From UBA6912 sp963792895 (GTDB lineage Bacteria; Actinomycetota; Acidimicrobiia; Spongiisociales; UBA5794), in assembly GCA_963792895.1 (NCBI GenBank), contig CAWBYA010000003.1:248001-312000 (forward strand): a stretch of 64,000 nucleotides of DNA, written 5' to 3'. Positions within the stretch are counted from its first letter, which is position 1, and each line of letters opens with the position of its first letter. Under the pieces are notes generated by a model that worked only from the letters and a program-made list of their open reading frames with translations, ran no database searches and was not told where the DNA came from. A program made the translations under genes and the position numbers. Positions 51,263 to 59,955 of this stretch are shown here, in pieces.

Positions 51263-53584
51263 TTGTCGGAGACCGAGTTCATCGAGGAGAGCGTGGAGCG
51301 GCGGGAGGCTGCAACCGCAGCCGCCCGGCGCCGCAGGCGTCGAGTGCTGGCGGGCTTCGCTGTCGCCGCCGTCGTCGGTCTCGTGCTGGCAGCGATCGCA
51401 GTCAGTCAGTGGCGGATGGCGGTCGAGCAGGGCGAGCTCACAGCGGCAGAATCGGCACGAGCAGAGGGCGAGGCGCAACGGGCGGTGCTGGCAGGTGACG
51501 TGGCACGGGTGCGCGAACTCTCGCTCCAAGCCGTCGCCCAGCTCGACATCGACCCCGAGCGCGGCCTGCTGCTCACGCTCGAGGCGGTCGATCTCGCCCG
51601 ATCGGCGGGCGGCGACCTCCCCGAAGCCACCGCCGCTCTCCGGCAGGCGGTCGCCGCGCACCGGACGCTCGAGCGTTTCGACGGGGGACGCTTCGTCGAC
51701 GTGAGTCCCGATGGGACGTTGCTGGCGACCAGTGGCGTCGACGGTCTCGTCAAGTACCTCCAGCCCAGCCCAGTGCGGGTCGTAGACCGCACGACCGGTG
51801 AGGTCGTCGAACTGGCACGTGATGACGCGATCGCGCTGGGGGCGAAGTTCTCGCCCGACGGCCGGAGCCTCGCCATCTCCTACAGCCAAGACGAGGGGTC
51901 GCCTGTCTGGGTCTGGGACCTGGAGACGCTCCAACATCTCGACTTGCCGGGCGGTTCGACGCTCACCTTCACGGGCGACCACATGGATCTCGAGTTCTCA
52001 GCCGATGGAGCGCTCATTGCATCCGTGCTCCCGGACGACGTCCGTGTCTGGAGCACGGACACGGGGCAGGTGGTGTTCAGCGAGTCCGACACCTCGGGTC
52101 AATTCGCCGGGTTCCTAGCAAACGGCGATCTGCTGGTGGGCGACTGGGGGGAACCCGCAGTTCGAACAGACAACGCGGTCCGGACCTTCAACGTCGTCAG
52201 CGGTGAGGAGACCGGCTCGTTCGCCGTGCCGTTCGAGCCGGAGTGGCTCAGCGTGTCACCGGCGGGAGATGCCGTAGCAGTAGCGGCGACGGTGCAAGGA
52301 CGTGTCGGCCTGTTCGACCTGGTCACCGGGGAATCGCAGTGGGAGATCGAGGCCGATCGCGCCGCGCCGATGGTGTGGCTCGACGATGGCGAGTCGTTCA
52401 TCGTGACCGGGGACCGTGCACCTCGCGTGCTGGACGCACGCACGGGCGAGCTGCTGGGCTCCTACCTCGGCCATGCCGGTCCGACTTTCGGCATCGCCAC
52501 GGTTGCCGGCACCGACTTCGTCGTCACTGCCGGATGGCTGGACGAGACCGTGCAGGTGTGGGATGCACGACCCGGCCCGATGCCGGAGGTGCGCCGTCGT
52601 GAACTCGGCCCCGGCCTCGGTCGGTTTGCGCAGACGAAGGTCCCGGATCGCATCATGCTCACGGGCCGCTCTGCAGACGATCCCAACCTCGTCGTCGACG
52701 CCGGGACGTTCGAGCCCATCTTGGAATACCCGGGCAGTGACGACGTGCTGGCCTTCAGGCCCTTCGGCGACGGAAGCGTCTTTGCGGTCACGGCAGCCGA
52801 CGGTCTCTCGAATCTGATCGACGTCGCAACCGGTCGCGTGGTCTATACGGCGCCACGTGGGTACACGATCGCAGAGGCGAGCGGAAACCGTCGGGTGGTG
52901 CTGCTCGTGCCGGAGGAGTCCATGCCAGATCCGCCGGAATGGCCGGCGACGTTCGATCGCCAGACCGGCGTACTCACACCGCTGGAGGGCACGCATAACG
53001 TGGGCGTTCCCGTATTCTCCGTCGACGGATCTCTCTTGTTCACCGCCGTGCAAGACGGTGCAGTGATCGACACCGCCACGGGAACCCGCATCTTCGACTC
53101 GACCGACCTGACCTCGATCCGGCCCATGCCGGACGGCGTGATGGCGACCATCGCCACCGTCGACAACGAACTCATGCTGGTCCCCATCCATGAGCTTCGG
53201 GAGACGGCCGCCTTCGCCGATATCGCCGAGTGGACGACCAAGGCGGCGGACGCCAGCGTGTTCCCGCTGATGCACCAGGTGAATGATTCCGGGACATTGA
53301 TCATGACGACTCCGCGGGGCGAGCCGGTGCGGGTGTGGAACGCCCAAGACGGCACGCAGGTCGCCGAGTTCCATCCCAACCGCACCGAGGGAGCGGCGTA
53401 CGGCGCCTTCGATCCGTTCAACCCGGATTACGTCACCGTCATGGCGGATCGCGGCATCCTCCTCACCTACACGCTCGATGTCGACGAGCTCGTCGACATC
53501 GCAACGTCCCGGCTGACGCGCAGCCTCACGGACGAGGAGTGTGCGACGTTCCTGCATCTGCCCGATGGCTGTCTCGCCGAATGA
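51263..53584 (+). CDS. Truncated tandem paralogue: TM helix plus beta-propeller
   Basis: 773 residues from the TTG at 51263. It matches only the C-terminal part of the preceding giant regulator: RRRRRRVLAGFAVAAVVGLV (transmembrane), QAVAQLDIDPERGLLLTLEAV, propeller repeats, and the ending LTDEECATFLHLPDGC. The homology runs upstream of any start codon, back to within about six bases of the preceding stop (HLEEWAATTDLSLT against VADWARTTDLSLT in the big protein). So the gene has lost its SARP, kinase-like and NTPase parts. It may be expressed by coupling to the upstream gene, or may be a remnant. The first ATG is at 51417, after the transmembrane helix. Similarity between the copies is moderate, so a recent assembly collapse is unlikely. 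Confidence 0.8.
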   Translation: MSETEFIEESVERREAATAAARRRRRRVLAGFAVAAVVGLVLAAIAVSQWRMAVEQGELTAAESARAEGEAQRAVLAGDVARVRELSLQAVAQLDIDPERGLLLTLEAVDLARSAGGDLPEATAALRQAVAAHRTLERFDGGRFVDVSPDGTLLATSGVDGLVKYLQPSPVRVVDRTTGEVVELARDDAIALGAKFSPDGRSLAISYSQDEGSPVWVWDLETLQHLDLPGGSTLTFTGDHMDLEFSADGALIASVLPDDVRVWSTDTGQVVFSESDTSGQFAGFLANGDLLVGDWGEPAVRTDNAVRTFNVVSGEETGSFAVPFEPEWLSVSPAGDAVAVAATVQGRVGLFDLVTGESQWEIEADRAAPMVWLDDGESFIVTGDRAPRVLDARTGELLGSYLGHAGPTFGIATVAGTDFVVTAGWLDETVQVWDARPGPMPEVRRRELGPGLGRFAQTKVPDRIMLTGRSADDPNLVVDAGTFEPILEYPGSDDVLAFRPFGDGSVFAVTAADGLSNLIDVATGRVVYTAPRGYTIAEASGNRRVVLLVPEESMPDPPEWPATFDRQTGVLTPLEGTHNVGVPVFSVDGSLLFTAVQDGAVIDTATGTRIFDSTDLTSIRPMPDGVMATIATVDNELMLVPIHELRETAAFADIAEWTTKAADASVFPLMHQVNDSGTLIMTTPRGEPVRVWNAQDGTQVAEFHPNRTEGAAYGAFDPFNPDYVTVMADRGILLTYTLDVDELVDIATSRLTRSLTDEECATFLHLPDGCLAE

Positions 53585-53711
53585 GACCCCGGCTCGCCTG
53601 CGCGGGCCACGCCCACCCGCCCGGCTCCTCGTGACCCTCGGCCCTGCTCGCCGGCTCGGAGCGGCTCCTAACCTTGGCGTTGCGACGACGTCTCGATCTC
53701 CAGGAGCCACC

Positions 53712-55103
53712 ATGCGCACCGAACGCGACTCGATGGGTGAGGTCTCGGTCCCCGACGGCGCCTACTACGGCGCCTCCACACAGCGGGCGGTCGACAACTT
53801 CCCGATCTCCAACCTCAGGTTCAGCCGCCGCTTCATCTGGGCGCTCGGGCTCATCAAGGGGTCGGCCGCTCGCGTCTCCGGCCCCAAGGGATACGTGGAT
53901 GCAGAAAAGGCCGATGCCATTGCCCGCGCAGCCGACGAGGTACGCGACGGCACGTGGGATGCCCAGTTCGTACTCGACATCTTCCAGACCGGCTCAGGCA
54001 CGTCCACCAACACGAACGCCAACGAAGTCATCGCCAACCGCGCGACCGAGCTGCTCGGCGGTACCTTCACCGAGGCGAAGCTCGCCCACCCCAACGATCA
54101 CGTGAACTTCGGGCAATCGTCGAACGACGTCATCCCCGCTGCGATCCACATCGCCGCCGCCGCCGCCATCCGGGACGACCTGCTGCCCGCCCTTGGCCGT
54201 CTCGGCGATGCGCTCGGCGCAAAGGCCGACGAGTTCGGCGACGTGGTCAAGTCGGGGCGCACCCACCTCATGGACGCCACGCCGGTCACGCTCGGCCAGG
54301 AGTTCGGTGGGTATGCCGCGCAGATCCGCAAGGGCGCCGCCCGCCTCGAGAAGGTGTTGCCCGAGCTCGACGAGCTGGCGCTGGGCGGCACGGCGGTTGG
54401 CACAGGGCTCAACGCACCCGACGGCTTCCCCGCTGCGGTGATCGCCGACATGGCCGCCATCACCGGGTTTCCGTTCCGGGAGGCCGACGACCACTTCGAA
54501 GCGCAGGCGGCGAAGGACGCAACGGTGAGCGCATCCGGTGCCCTCAAGACCGTGGCCCAGTCGATGTTCAAGATCGCCAACGACCTGCGCTGGCTGTCGA
54601 GCGGCCCCCGCACCGGCATCGCCGAGATCCAGCTTCCGTCACTCCAGCCCGGATCGTCGATCATGCCCGGCAAGGTGAACCCTGTGATGTCGGAGATGGT
54701 GATGCAGGTCGCGGCGCAGGTCATCGGCAACGACGTCGCCATCACGTGGGGTGGCGCCAACGGCAACTTCGAGCTCAACGTGATGATGCCGCTCATCGCC
54801 CACAACCTGTTGGAGTCGATCTCATTGCTCGCGAACGCAGCAGACAACTTCCGGGAGAAGTGCGTCGAGGGCGTCGTCGCCAACGTCGAGCGGGCGCGGG
54901 CGCTTGCCGAGGCGAACATCATCGTGGTGACCGCCCTCAACCCTCACATCGGCTACGACAACGGGGCGATAGCCGCCAAGGAGGCCTTTGCCACCGGCCG
55001 CAACGTGCGCGACATCGTCGTGGAGAAGGGCTGGCTCAGCGCCGAGCAGGTCGACGAGCTGCTCGACATCAAGCGCATGACCGAAGGCGGCATCATCGAC
55101 TGA
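53712..55103 (+). CDS. fumC: Class II fumarate hydratase
   Basis: 463 residues. Superfamily signature GSSIMPGKVNPV is intact. FQTGSGTSTNTNANEVIANR, HVNFGQSSNDVIPAAIH and SGRTHLMDATPVTLGQE are typical of FumC. Catalyses reversible hydration of fumarate to malate in the TCA cycle; cytoplasmic homotetramer. The ATG at 53712 follows CAGGAGCCACC. It stands alone between the regulator region and the convergent aminotransferase, overlapping that gene's 3' end by 11 bases. Confidence 0.96.
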   Translation: MRTERDSMGEVSVPDGAYYGASTQRAVDNFPISNLRFSRRFIWALGLIKGSAARVSGPKGYVDAEKADAIARAADEVRDGTWDAQFVLDIFQTGSGTSTNTNANEVIANRATELLGGTFTEAKLAHPNDHVNFGQSSNDVIPAAIHIAAAAAIRDDLLPALGRLGDALGAKADEFGDVVKSGRTHLMDATPVTLGQEFGGYAAQIRKGAARLEKVLPELDELALGGTAVGTGLNAPDGFPAAVIADMAAITGFPFREADDHFEAQAAKDATVSASGALKTVAQSMFKIANDLRWLSSGPRTGIAEIQLPSLQPGSSIMPGKVNPVMSEMVMQVAAQVIGNDVAITWGGANGNFELNVMMPLIAHNLLESISLLANAADNFREKCVEGVVANVERARALAEANIIVVTALNPHIGYDNGAIAAKEAFATGRNVRDIVVEKGWLSAEQVDELLDIKRMTEGGIID

Positions 55104-56128
55104 GCGCGGCAGCCGCAGCAGCCACGTCCGCCTCGTCGTTGTAGAGGTGGAAGCACAGCCGGACCCGTCCGGCGCGCACGCTGGCGCGGATTCCTCCGGT
55201 CTGCAGAGCGCTTGCTGCGCCGGGCGCTGCAATTGAGACCATTGCCGAGTTCGACGGCGCCAGCCCGAGCTCGGCACGCAGCGCGTTGGCGAGCCCGACG
55301 TCGTGGGCGTGGATCGCATCGACTCCGACCGAGGCGATCAGCTCGAGTGAAGGCGCCGTTCCCACCCATGCCAGCCAGGCTGGGGAGATGTCGAGGCGGC
55401 GGGCATCGTCTGCCAGCCGCAGCGGGCCGCCATAGATCGCATCCCAACGGTCTTCGCCTGCGTACCAGCCGGCGTAGAGCGGGACCAGCGTCGGTTGATG
55501 CTCCGGCCGCACCACGAAAAACGACGTGCCGCGCGGGCTCAGCAGCCACTTGTACGCGCCCGCCACCACGAAGTCGTAGTCGCCGGCGGTCGTCGGCAGC
55601 CATCCGGCCGCACTGGGTCACGTCGAGGAAGGTACGGGCTCTGTGGCGCGCTGCGGCTTCACGGATCGCCGCTAGGTCGGCAACCCTTCCGTCGGACGAC
55701 TGCACCGCGCTGAAGGCAACGAGCGCCGTCGTCTCGGCGACGTGGTCGGCGAGGCCTTCGAGCGGTGCGGTACGGACGGTGATGTCCTCGTGGACGAGGA
55801 ACGGGAAGAGCACGGAAGTGAACTCGCCTTCGGGACACAGCACCTCCGACCCCTCCGGCAACGAAGCGGCGACGAGGCCGGTGAACGGAGACACGACGCT
55901 GCCGGTGGCCACCCAGCTCGGGTCGACGGCGACGAGGTCGGCAAAGGCATTCCGCGAGCGCTCGACGTGTTCGTCGTACCCGGGCGCGAACGCCTCACCT
56001 CGTTGCCATGCCCCGATGGCCTCGTTCATGGCAGCGACGGTCGTGTCGGGTGGGAGGCCCAGGCTCCCGGTATCGAGGTATCCCCTGCCGGCGAAGCGGT
56101 GGTGGACGGCTTCGATCGGCTGCGTCAC
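55093..56128 (-). CDS. Class V PLP aminotransferase, frameshifted
   Basis: The N-terminal half (RGYLDTGSLGLPPDTTVAAM, LVAASLPEGSEVLCPEGEFT, RARTFLDVTQ) is in one frame. After about 55612 the protein continues in the next frame as AAGWLPTTAGDYDFVVAGAY and YKWLLSPRGTSFFVVRPE, which holds the PLP lysine, to the end at 55093. One extra base after VTQ explains it; the span of 1,036 bases is one over a multiple of three. The repaired enzyme of about 344 residues belongs to the cysteine desulfurase/selenocysteine lyase-like class V group; substrate unknown. Ten bases separate its GTG start from the upstream thioesterase stop, so they form an operon. Confidence 0.85.
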
Positions 56129-56138
56129 AGCGCCCTCC

Positions 56139-56630
56139 TCATGCGACGATGTAGGTGCCGGTGCCGACCGATACCAGCGTGCCGTCGACGTCGTGAAGCT
56201 CCATACGGGTCACGGCGACGGTGCGGCCGAGCCGCTGCACATACGCGGTCGCCGCGAAACGATCAGCGGTGGCCGGCCGCAAGTAGTCGACGCGCAGGTC
56301 GATCGTGCCAACCTTCATGAGCGAAGCGAGCGCATCCTCCACGTTGGCGGCTCGTTCGACGAGGGCGGCCATCGCCACCATGCCCCCAACCGTATCGAGC
56401 GCAGCCGAGATGACCCCGCCGTGGAGCGCCTGTTTTTGGGCGTTGCCGATGAGCTCTGGGCGTTTTGCGAACTCGAACTTTGCTTTCTCGGCAGAGAGCG
56501 ACGTGAACTCGAGCCCGAGCACGCGGTTGAAAGCAAGGAACTGCTCGAGGCGGAGGATGACCTCGATGAGGTCGGTGTCGTCGGTGACGCCGAGGCTTGC
56601 GGCGAGCTCGGCGGGGTTGGGGGAGCTCAT
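56139..56630 (-). CDS. PaaI-type hotdog thioesterase
   Basis: 163 residues with a single hotdog fold. ALHGGVISAALDTVGGMVAM is the PaaI-like active-site helix (HGG plus Asp). TIDLRVDYLRPATADRF and GRTVAVTRMELHDVDG complete the sheet. Acts on acyl-CoA thioesters; the natural substrate is unknown. TAGAGT lies six bases before the ATG, a leaderless promoter. It probably heads a two-gene operon with the aminotransferase. Confidence 0.9.
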   Translation of the reverse strand: MSSPNPAELAASLGVTDDTDLIEVILRLEQFLAFNRVLGLEFTSLSAEKAKFEFAKRPELIGNAQKQALHGGVISAALDTVGGMVAMAALVERAANVEDALASLMKVGTIDLRVDYLRPATADRFAATAYVQRLGRTVAVTRMELHDVDGTLVSVGTGTYIVA

Positions 56631-56636
56631 ACTCAG

Positions 56637-56642
56637 ACTCTA
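56637..56642 (-). promoter_or_regulatory. -10 box, leaderless start of the thioesterase gene
   Basis: TAGAGT on the minus strand, six bases before the ATG at 56630. Confidence 0.5.
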
Positions 56643-56698
56643 AGGGCGCACGGCGTGGCATCGGCGATGCGCTTCACCGCGCAGTCAGGCGCTGTCCG

Positions 56699-59600
56699 TC
56701 ACCACGACCCGATGTGATCCGGGTCGGACCCATACGGATACACCGGGAGGGGAGCCTCGTCGCCACGGGTCGAACCCGGGGTCGCGTGGAACACCCTGGC
56801 AAACACGGGGTGGAGACACAGCGCATCTTCATGCGCCGGGTACAAGGGCGTCGGCATCGTATAGTCGAACTCCCCCTCCACATACCGATCGGTCCGCCCG
56901 GTCACCCTTCCGACTGCCCCTATCTCGACGAGCAACTCCTTGAAGTCGAAATACCCGAGACTCGTCTTCTTGGCGATGCCGGTTCGGTTGTAGGTGCGGT
57001 GCAAGTCGCCGTCCGTGAAGCTGTCCGGCAGCTCGGGCAATGCCCGTCTGCAGACCTCGCGAGCTTGAGGGTGCACGGCCGAGTAGGCACTGAAGACCTC
57101 GGACACGAGGAGCTCCTCAACGCGGTGGACGCCGTCGACCACCGCCTCTTCCGACACCACGATCGGTTGGCCGCCCAGCTCCCGGTTGCGGCGCATCACG
57201 CCGTTCAAGATCCACAACAGGTGGCGGGGGAGGAGTTGGGTGTGCCGCATGACGTACGCAAGCGAAGCTTCGTCGCGGCCGAACATGTTCTTGACGGTTT
57301 TTGGCAGCACGCTGCCGAGGACCACCCGGGCGTCGTCATAGGAACCCGGGTTGTAGGTGCGGCGATCGAACAAGGCCGTCAGGGCTCCCGGATGATAGAG
57401 GCGGAGGTAGATCGCAAGGCGGTTGCCGGCCATCTTCACCAGCTCCTTGGCCTGCCAGTGCAGCGTGATGTGGTTCTCCGCGTCCTTCAGCGGATTGGCC
57501 GCAAAGTCGGCGAGCTTCGCCCACAACTCCGACGGGTAGCACAGCCTGAAGTCGCACTCGGGTACGGCCGACCGCTCCGCATGTCCGACGAGACCGAACA
57601 ACCCGGCAAGCACTCGGGACAGCTTCCCCAGCTCGGTGTGAAGGTCCTCCATCGAATCGATCAACACAACGGGCTGGAGCTCCATGGCGTCCATGATGCG
57701 CCGGCATGCTCCCTTGGCAACGGCAGGGGTCACGCCGCCGATGGTGACCGAATCCAGCGAAGGGCCGAGGCCCGCGGTGTCGGTTGCCACGAGGGCGCGA
57801 CAGAACGCGGCGCCCGCTGCATCGATCGAGCGCAGGTCGTTGCCGCCGAGTCCGGCTACGTAGCGCTGCAGGGTGAACACGTCGTCCCTGGCCTCATCCC
57901 CCGAACCGCTCTTCTGGAGTACAGCGTGCGCGAGACCGCTCCAGACCACGCCCTCCCAGATATCCGATACCTGCTTGACGAACAGCGACGCGCCACGGGC
58001 CTCGAGTGCGTTCACGCACGAGAGGACCTGGGAGAAAAGCTCCGCAGACGTGAACTCGACGAGCAGATTGTGGGCGTCGAGCATCGGAGCCCTCATCAGT
58101 GCCGTCTTGCCGGCACCTCGCCGGCCGACGATGAACGAAGGGCGGCGGCGCACGATCTCGCGATGGATGCGGTTGTCGCTGTCGTACAGGGCCTCGTAGA
58201 CGTCCCTCGTTGAGATCTCATCCATGGCGATCGGGCCGAAAGGCATCTCGTCCGTGATGAAGTCGGTGAGTGCCGGCGTTCGTTCGGCTTGCGACCCAGC
58301 GCTCGCCGATCCTGTGGAGAGGACCGTGTGTAGGCCTGCGGCGTCGCGGAGGTCGGCCGCAAACTCGGCAGCGCTGCCGGTTCGCTGGTCTGGCTCCTTG
58401 GCCGTCGCCGCCGCCAGTACCTGATCCACTGCGTCCGGGATTTCGGGATGCAATGGGTTCAGCGCTGGGAGAGGTTCCTCGATGTGCCGGGAGACCATCC
58501 CTTCGATAGAAGCAGCCGGGAACGGATGGACGCCGGCGAGCAGCTCGTAGGCGACGATACCCAGTGAGTAGACGTCGCACCTCTGGTCGTACGGCTGACC
58601 GGTGAGGATCTCGGGTGCGGCATAGGCCGGCGTGGTCGGTGTCCGCCCCTCATCGGTGAAGGTCGTCGTCGCCCCGACGATCGAGGCGATCCCAAAGTCG
58701 CCGAGCGCGCCGTTTCCTGACTCGTCCAGCAAGATGTTCGCGGGCTTCACGTCGCGATGGAGAATGCCGGCGTGGTGGGCCGTGGTGAGCGCCGCAGCGA
58801 TCTGGTCGATCAGTCGGAGCCCACGATCGAGCGTCCACGGCCCCAGCTTCAACGCATCCGCCAACGAGCCGCCCCGGAAGAGGCGCATCGCCACATAGGC
58901 GCCATCAGGATCCCGCCAGTAGTCGAGAACCGGGACGACGTGTGGATGCTCGAGCTGCGCGACCAGTTGGGCCTCGCGCTCGAAACGGCGCAAGAACTCC
59001 GGGTCATGTGCATAGTCGGAGCGGATCACCTTGACGGCGACGTCGCGGGCAACGGTCGGCTGGCGGGCGCGATAGACAACACTGAATCGTCCTTGCCCGA
59101 TGCGCTCGCGAAGCTCGAACTCGCCGACCGATCGAGTCCGGCGTTCGGCGTGGGCTGAGGGCACCGCGAGGTCGGGATCCTGTTCCAGGATTCTCTGCTC
59201 GAGCCTGCGGGTGTCAGCAGTTGGCTCGATTCCGAGCTCCTCGACAAGAAGGAGGCGGAGCCGGTTGCAGGCACGGAGCGCTTCTGCCTGCCGGTGGGAT
59301 CGGTAAAGGGCCAGCATGAGCTGACATGTGAAGCGCTCCCGGAACGGATGCTGTGCCGTCAGCGACTCGAGCTCGGCGATGACGTTGTCGTTTTCGCCGA
59401 GCGCGAGGTCGGCCTCGATCCGGGTCTCCTGAGCGACCAGCCGTAGTTCTTCGAGTCGGCCGATCTCGCTCTCGAGGTGTCCGTGCGCATCGACGTCCTC
59501 GAAAGGCCGTCCCCGCCACAACGGCAGAGCCGTGCGCAAGACGGCTGCAGCGTCCGCCGGGTCGGCATCCAGGCTGTGTCGCGCCCGGCGCACGAGGTCG

Positions 59601-59896
59601 CCGAACACGACCGAGTCGACGGTCACTGCTTCGGAATCCACTCGGTAACCCTCACCGTCGCGCACGATGACCTCGCCGAGCTCGCGGCGCAGGTTCGACA
59701 CGAATGTCTGCACCGACCGCCGCGAGCCGGCCGGGGCTGACTCTCCGTAGAGGGCGTCGATGAGCACATCGGTCGAGACGGTGCGCCCAGGGTCGGCGAG
59801 CAACACGCCCAACAACGTGCGCTGTTTGACTCCGCCGAGCTTCTTCGCAGCGCCATCGCGCAGCGCGGCGACGGGGCCCAGAACCTGGAACTCCAT
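56699..59896 (-). CDS. SARP regulator fused to Ser/Thr kinase and P-loop ATPase
   Basis: 1,065 residues. (1) wHTH-BTAD (1-255; RRSVQTFVSNLRRELGE, LGIEPTADTRRLEQRIL). (2) Canonical Ser/Thr kinase (about 270-530): Gly-loop IGQGRFSVVYRA, VAVKVIRS, HRDVKPANILLD, LGDFGIAS, TPAYAAPEIL, all catalytic residues intact. (3) C-terminal P-loop domain with FIVGRRGAGKTAL (about residue 590) and a long helical part of the Sll1717-like ATPase type. No transmembrane helix. This could autophosphorylate and couple ATP use to DNA binding. The ATG at 59896 is preferred over TTG 59914 because TACGTT lies six bases upstream. Compare the 1,838-residue protein at 45692, where the kinase part is degenerate. Confidence 0.92.
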   Translation of the reverse strand: MEFQVLGPVAALRDGAAKKLGGVKQRTLLGVLLADPGRTVSTDVLIDALYGESAPAGSRRSVQTFVSNLRRELGEVIVRDGEGYRVDSEAVTVDSVVFGDLVRRARHSLDADPADAAAVLRTALPLWRGRPFEDVDAHGHLESEIGRLEELRLVAQETRIEADLALGENDNVIAELESLTAQHPFRERFTCQLMLALYRSHRQAEALRACNRLRLLLVEELGIEPTADTRRLEQRILEQDPDLAVPSAHAERRTRSVGEFELRERIGQGRFSVVYRARQPTVARDVAVKVIRSDYAHDPEFLRRFEREAQLVAQLEHPHVVPVLDYWRDPDGAYVAMRLFRGGSLADALKLGPWTLDRGLRLIDQIAAALTTAHHAGILHRDVKPANILLDESGNGALGDFGIASIVGATTTFTDEGRTPTTPAYAAPEILTGQPYDQRCDVYSLGIVAYELLAGVHPFPAASIEGMVSRHIEEPLPALNPLHPEIPDAVDQVLAAATAKEPDQRTGSAAEFAADLRDAAGLHTVLSTGSASAGSQAERTPALTDFITDEMPFGPIAMDEISTRDVYEALYDSDNRIHREIVRRRPSFIVGRRGAGKTALMRAPMLDAHNLLVEFTSAELFSQVLSCVNALEARGASLFVKQVSDIWEGVVWSGLAHAVLQKSGSGDEARDDVFTLQRYVAGLGGNDLRSIDAAGAAFCRALVATDTAGLGPSLDSVTIGGVTPAVAKGACRRIMDAMELQPVVLIDSMEDLHTELGKLSRVLAGLFGLVGHAERSAVPECDFRLCYPSELWAKLADFAANPLKDAENHITLHWQAKELVKMAGNRLAIYLRLYHPGALTALFDRRTYNPGSYDDARVVLGSVLPKTVKNMFGRDEASLAYVMRHTQLLPRHLLWILNGVMRRNRELGGQPIVVSEEAVVDGVHRVEELLVSEVFSAYSAVHPQAREVCRRALPELPDSFTDGDLHRTYNRTGIAKKTSLGYFDFKELLVEIGAVGRVTGRTDRYVEGEFDYTMPTPLYPAHEDALCLHPVFARVFHATPGSTRGDEAPLPVYPYGSDPDHIGSW

Positions 59897-59902
59897 TCGT
59901 CG

Positions 59903-59908
59903 AACGTA
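59903..59908 (-). promoter_or_regulatory. -10 box, leaderless start of the SARP-kinase gene
   Basis: TACGTT on the minus strand, six bases before the ATG at 59896. Confidence 0.5.
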
Positions 59909-59941
59909 CACCAAAGTCCCAGCGCATGCTCCGCGGGTCTC

Positions 59942-59947
59942 TACTGT
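59942..59947 (+). promoter_or_regulatory. -10 box of the MFS gene
   Basis: TACTGT, eight bases before the ATG at 59956. Divergent from the SARP-kinase promoter within a 59-base spacer. Confidence 0.45.
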
Positions 59948-59955
59948 CTCGCAGG

